Of a stretch of DNA of 6,736 nucleotides, positions 6,431-6,736 are shown in pieces. The notes beneath the pieces were generated by a model. The model searched no databases. It was not told where the DNA came from and saw nothing but the letters and a program-made list of their open reading frames with translations. The translations under genes and the position numbers were made by a program. The DNA lies in the NCBI GenBank assembly GCA_005883085.1, contig VBAY01000111.1, forward strand, positions 1 to 6,736, written 5' to 3'. Source of the DNA: Candidatus Bathyarchaeota archaeon. Lineage in GTDB: Archaea > Thermoproteota > Bathyarchaeia > 40CM-2-53-6. Within the stretch, counting starts at the first letter, position 1; each line of letters begins with the position of its first letter.

Positions 6431-6440
6431 GCTTAAGCAT
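6429..6440. promoter_or_regulatory. 12-base perfect palindrome overlapping the tldD start codon
   Basis: ATGCTTAAGCAT is a perfect palindrome that includes two bases of the tldD ATG. It could be an operator or lie within an AT-rich promoter-proximal region (GGTAAATGCTTAAGC on the minus strand). It also creates a second, out-of-frame ATG at 6440. It may be chance. Confidence 0.3.
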
Positions 6441-6470
6441 TTACCGCGTCAGGTGGAGTGGGCTTGGGGA

Positions 6471-6493
6471 TCCTGCCGAGAAAAGTCGCAGGA
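6471..6493. repeat. Hairpin between the nre-like gene and tldD
   Basis: TCCTGC-c-GA pairs with TC-GCAGGA around a six-base GAAAAG loop: eight pairs with one bulge. On the minus strand it lies 14 bases after the nre-like stop and about 40 before tldD. It could mark the end of the upstream transcript, but no T-run follows, so a processing or stability role is as likely. Confidence 0.35.
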
Positions 6494-6507
6494 CGACCCT
6501 GTTAGCT

Positions 6508-6736
6508 CTAGTTGAATTGGCTGATTTTCCGCTGGAAATACGCGTTCTGGAGAAGCGCCGAGGTTTCTAGCCAACCACGCTTCGGTATCTCGAAAATATT
6601 GCTCACATGATTCAACGCGGCGTCCATGGAGTCGAATCTTTCGAACGGTGTTTTGAATAGCGCTCGGAGGCTTTCTCTAACATTCCAAACCCCAACGGGC
6701 ATTATGTAACCTGGATGGATTTCCCTCAACATTACT
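6508..6736 (-). CDS. Nre-type (DUF650/DUF651) PCNA-associated repair protein, C-terminal part
   Basis: The frame runs in from beyond the right edge; an internal ATG at 6732 need not be the start. About 75 C-terminal residues are visible. PVGVWNVRESLRALF, a following segment with FDSMDAALNHV, and RGWLETSALLQ match what I recall of the C-terminal region of archaeal Nre proteins. These are usually about 400 aa and act in DNA repair. The very end, QRKISQFN, fits a PCNA-interacting (PIP) box Qxx(I/L)xxFF except that the last aromatic is Asn. The family call rests on recognition of a short tail, so it is only moderately secure. If correct, the protein would be tethered to the sliding clamp. The gene lies upstream of tldD on the same strand, separated by 77 bases and a hairpin. 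Confidence 0.62.
   Translation of the reverse strand, partial: VMLREIHPGYIMPVGVWNVRESLRALFKTPFERFDSMDAALNHVSNIFEIPKRGWLETSALLQNAYFQRKISQFN

Noticed and set aside
6005..6436. A 143-codon plus-strand open frame opposite tldD
   Set aside because: It is antisense to strongly conserved TldD sequence and its translation shows no family pattern; similar plus-strand frames opposite tldE and the membrane gene were dropped for the same reason.
1..6736. CRISPR array, insertion sequence or integration site
   Set aside because: No regularly spaced repeats, transposase or integrase motifs, or flanking direct repeats with terminal inverted repeats were found.

Overview
The window looks archaeal. It carries a RadB-type RecA paralogue, the archaeal lipid enzyme CDP-archaeol synthase (CarS), a Clp1/Grc3-type RNA 5'-kinase, the end of an Nre-type PCNA-binding protein, and an archaeal-style TldD/TldE pair. 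Base composition is moderate (about half G+C by eye). The lineage cannot be fixed from this sequence. A member of the TACK side (Nitrososphaeria or Bathyarchaeia-like) is my guess, but a euryarchaeal lineage is not excluded. No insertion sequences, CRISPR array, tRNA or rRNA were seen.

Left part (1-1801): a Clp1/Grc3-type kinase runs leftward off the window edge. It diverges from radB, which is followed by carS on the same strand. The two are housekeeping in type (RNA processing and DNA repair), and carS makes the CDP-activated ether-lipid precursor. Both the kinase and carS lack an ATG, GTG or TTG codon at the N-terminus that homology would suggest.

Middle part (1877-3447): two genes I cannot name converge on each other. 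One encodes a small protein with a single N-terminal membrane anchor and a beta-rich outer domain. The other encodes a polytopic membrane protein with a Pro/Ser-rich tail. The 260-base gap between their 3' ends holds four separate inverted repeats. The first, followed by a T-run, could be a terminator; the others are unexplained.

Right part (3555-6736, minus strand): a leftward gene series reads nre (3' end only), then tldD, then tldE, then, after about 107 bases, the polytopic membrane protein. TldD keeps the complete metalloprotease site (HExxxH plus a distal Cys). TldE lacks it, as expected for the non-catalytic partner. The tldD stop and tldE start are only 2 bases apart, so the two are probably translationally coupled and made as a heterodimer.

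Most of the window is ordinary archaeal core genome. The points worth a second look are the missing start codons, the structured convergent gap, and the two unnamed membrane-associated genes, one of them directly downstream of the TldD/TldE protease.
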